From: Gloeophyllum trabeum ATCC 11539
Taxonomy: Eukaryota; Basidiomycota; Agaricomycetes; Gloeophyllales; Gloeophyllaceae
NCBI RefSeq assembly: GCF_000344685.1
Contig: NW_006920450.1
Coordinates: forward strand, 1-10,541
Direction: 5' to 3'
Length of the DNA: 10,541 nt
The notes beneath the pieces are model-generated. The model was not told where the DNA came from, ran no database searches, and saw only the letters and a program-made list of their open reading frames with translations. Numbering within the stretch: the first letter of the stretch is position 1; every line of letters starts with the position of its first letter. Made by a program: the position numbers and the translations under genes. Positions 8,495-10,541 of this stretch are shown in pieces.

Positions 8495-10208
8495 ATGCCC
8501 TTCTGCAATGGCCTGACGTCTACAGGCGAGGCATGTCCTTGCCAGCGTTTTGTACCCCGGCAAAGGAAGAAGGGCAAGTCCGAGAAGTCGTCTACAAAAT
8601 GCGAATGTCGGCATCGTGAAAACTTGCATGCTCTGGAGCCTGTTCGCCCCCCTCAGCTGGGCACCTCAGGGAAGACCACTGTAGCAGGAGTTGTTGACAT
8701 GTATTCAGCTGATCTTGGACGACTCCTCCACCCAACAAAGGCTACAGAGGATGAGGCTAGGAAAGAGGCAAACACTGGGTTTCGCAAAGTTGTGAGGGAT
8801 GATGAACGGCCTGTTAGTAAGGCGAGCATGGGACGGGGTGGAGATACTCGATTTAAGGTGATGTTATGCAAAGCTCCTCCGTTACCACTCTACTCATGCC
8901 CTGGTAGGCCTCCGAGTCGGGACCGAAGCCATCGAGAAAACTCTTATCAAAGCCGGTGCCCTTTGGCCGTGTAGTCCTGTTGCCGTATGGTGTCAAGGTA
9001 TGTCATGCACCCATCAAGCATTATTTTTTGTGCGGCTGCTCACATACTTGTCAGTCCAATAACAAGCTGCGCTCTCAAAAGGCCCCTTGGGGTTCGGCGG
9101 ACTATGAGAAACTGCAGAAGGCCGGCCTTGCTGCAAGCCGTGACGGCAACGATGTCCTCAGTTTTTGCAAAGAATGGAGCTCTCCCGCCATCGATGAGTG
9201 GCTGCGTCGTCTACTGCCCCACCCATTTGAGTACCTGGATGCTCGACATGGTCAGCCTGAAGAAGGTCAATACCATTGGAAGCTTTTGAGCAGGTCTCGT
9301 AAGGTGATGGACGTAGTAGAGAGGCCAGGAGATATCACTGGTCGTGATATGTTCATGGTGCGTGGAGGGCCAGGGAAGAATCGGGATGATTATGTCGTGC
9401 ATTTCAGTGAGTATATGTTACTCCATCTCTCTTACCTACAACGTTTGGCAGGCTCTGTTCACAGGATTCCCGGATCGGTCTACTCGAATTGGCAAGCTGC
9501 AATGGGCCGAGTGAAGGAAGGCTTACCTGAGGCCATCAAAAGGGGCGAGGATCTTGGCGACCCGACTACTGATGAGGATGCGGACCTCAGTGACTCTGAG
9601 AATGAAGGCTTCAGCAACCTGCCTTCTCAGCGTCCCAAGCCTCGCCCTGCATACAAGGGAGTGATTCCGGCGGCAGCTAACTTCAAGGGCAAGGGCCGCG
9701 CAGAACCAGGTTCCAGTTCTGGAAGTGAGGCTTCCACTGATTTGGAGGGTGACGATGACAGCGAGGATGAAGATGCATGGAAGGCAGATGAAGGTGCGAG
9801 TGTCTCCAAACCAGGCTATAGCACCGGAGAAGAAGAAGACCTAGGCTGGCGAAAGTCGGAGAGGCTTCTAGGAAAGAGGAAAAGGTCAGACCAACAGAGT
9901 GGTTCCGATGACGGGCTAGAGTCCGACGTAGAGTTTGTTGAGGGACCAAGCACCAAGAAAGCCCGTGCGTCTGGATCCAACCATAGTGAGTCGTTTTCTT
10001 CCTTACATATGCCACGTCTGACATCAGTGATGCAGCGGCCGTGTCCCCAATCAATGTCGACAACGACGAGTGGCTGCCTCTGTTCCTGCAGCCAGATCCT
10101 CTTGCCCCATCCGAGCCATCTACAAGCAGCCATATTTCGGGGAACGTTGGGGTAGCAGGATTAGAATCGCCTGGTAAACCTCGTACTTGTCCTTGGCCAT
10201 CTAAGTAA
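8495..10208 (+). CDS. Unrecognised protein with N-terminal Cys/His cluster and acidic C-terminal half
   Basis: Five exons: 8495-8857, 8908-8997, 9055-9406, 9452-9985 and 10036-10208, giving 503 residues; the introns are 45-57 bp. The start MPFCNGLTSTGEACPC puts the first cysteine at residue 4. C4, C14, C16, C36, C38, H40 and H45 form a compact cluster likely to bind zinc (C-X9-C-X-C ... C-X-C-X-H-X4-H). A middle part follows with FGRVVLLPYGVKSNNK, then WSSPAIDEWLRRLLPHPFEYL, YHWKLLSRSRKVMDVV and PGSVYSNWQAAMG. From about residue 300 the chain is low-complexity, rich in Asp, Glu and Ser, with a GKRKRS basic patch and STKKARA that look like nuclear signals, ending with DNDEWLPLFLQPDPL. The overall layout matches a hypothetical family I associate with Agaricomycetes, but no function is known to me. 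The two introns 8998-9054 and 9407-9451 are multiples of three and stop-free, so retained forms would still be translated. A nuclear, nucleic-acid-related role is only inferred. Confidence 0.75.
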
Positions 10209-10541
10209 AATCAGGCAGTTATTTCTTTGGTCTATAGTATCGTACATGTATGGCGGTTCCTTTGCACTTTTAATTTCAGCAACATATACACGCAGGCGCG
10301 CACGTAATGATAACTCGCTCACATATGCAGTTGTTGCACGTACACACTGATCTTCTGGCCTGCTGCTGGGCCACGTAGAACTACACCACGACCGCACATT
10401 TAGCAAGAGCGCACACACACTGATTTCCTCAGCAAAGCAAGACGAACATACATAAATGCAGAAATATATGGTAAATATATATAAATATTTTTCAGGCAAA
10501 CGGTAATAAGACTCAGCGGCAGTATGCCTTTGGAAGTAAAG
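10209..10541. other. AT-rich flank without a supported gene
   Basis: This follows the stop of the Cys/His-cluster gene and should hold its 3' untranslated region. It contains AT-rich runs (TATATATAAATATTTTTCAG near 10475-10495). A GTAAAA donor-like site at 10206 and a TTTAATTTCAG acceptor near 10279 would allow an alternative last exon, extending the product by only a few residues. No coding region or RNA gene was recognised. Confidence 0.5.

Noticed and set aside
8186..8629. 147-residue minus-strand open frame
   Set aside because: It overlaps the start and Cys/His cluster of the plus-strand gene and has no recognisable features.
9683..10063. Minus-strand open frame antisense to the acidic tail
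   Set aside because: Ser/His/Leu-rich composition is the expected mirror of the Asp/Glu/Ser-rich codons on the plus strand.

Overview
The window looks like nuclear DNA of a mushroom-forming basidiomycete (Agaricomycetes). The protein-coding genes carry many short introns of about 45-60 bp with GT..AG ends and, often, CTRAY-type branch sites. Their products belong to families that are typical of, and expanded in, agaricomycete genomes. No bacterial, organellar or rRNA/tRNA signal was seen. All gene models below were assembled by hand from reading frames plus splice signals; each exon sum is a multiple of three.

Layout. 1-715: mostly empty, AT-leaning flank. 716-1736 (-): three-exon gene for a BTB/POZ-type protein. 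1815-3809 (+): five-exon gene for an integrase-core (DDE) protein of 591 residues with all three acidic catalytic residues; it starts 78 bp from the BTB gene, head to head. 3817-4844 (-): a previously hidden, unrecognised gene candidate, seen mainly because three of its introns each carry a GCTAAC branch site 16-17 nt before the acceptor AG. 4930-5448: a 519-bp non-autonomous DNA transposon (MITE-like) with 36-bp terminal inverted repeats, an exact 8-bp target-site duplication and about six same-direction internal repeats. 5526-7575 (+): a 2-oxoglutarate/Fe(II) dioxygenase of the TET/JBP-like type with HxD...H...R all present. 7576-8494: intergenic. 8495-10208 (+): five-exon gene for an unrecognised protein with an N-terminal Cys/His cluster and an acidic, nuclear-looking C-terminal half. 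10209-10541: AT-rich flank without a supported gene.

How the parts may relate. The window combines a probable DNA-base-modifying oxygenase, a stand-alone retroviral-type integrase core, a BTB protein and a Cys/His-cluster protein, with a MITE placed about 80 bp upstream of the oxygenase start. Fungal TET/JBP genes are known to be expanded in basidiomycetes and often linked to KDZ transposons (Iyer et al. 2014); no KDZ transposase is in this window. Joint function is inference only. The genes are separately spliced and in mixed orientations, so they are not an operon-like unit.
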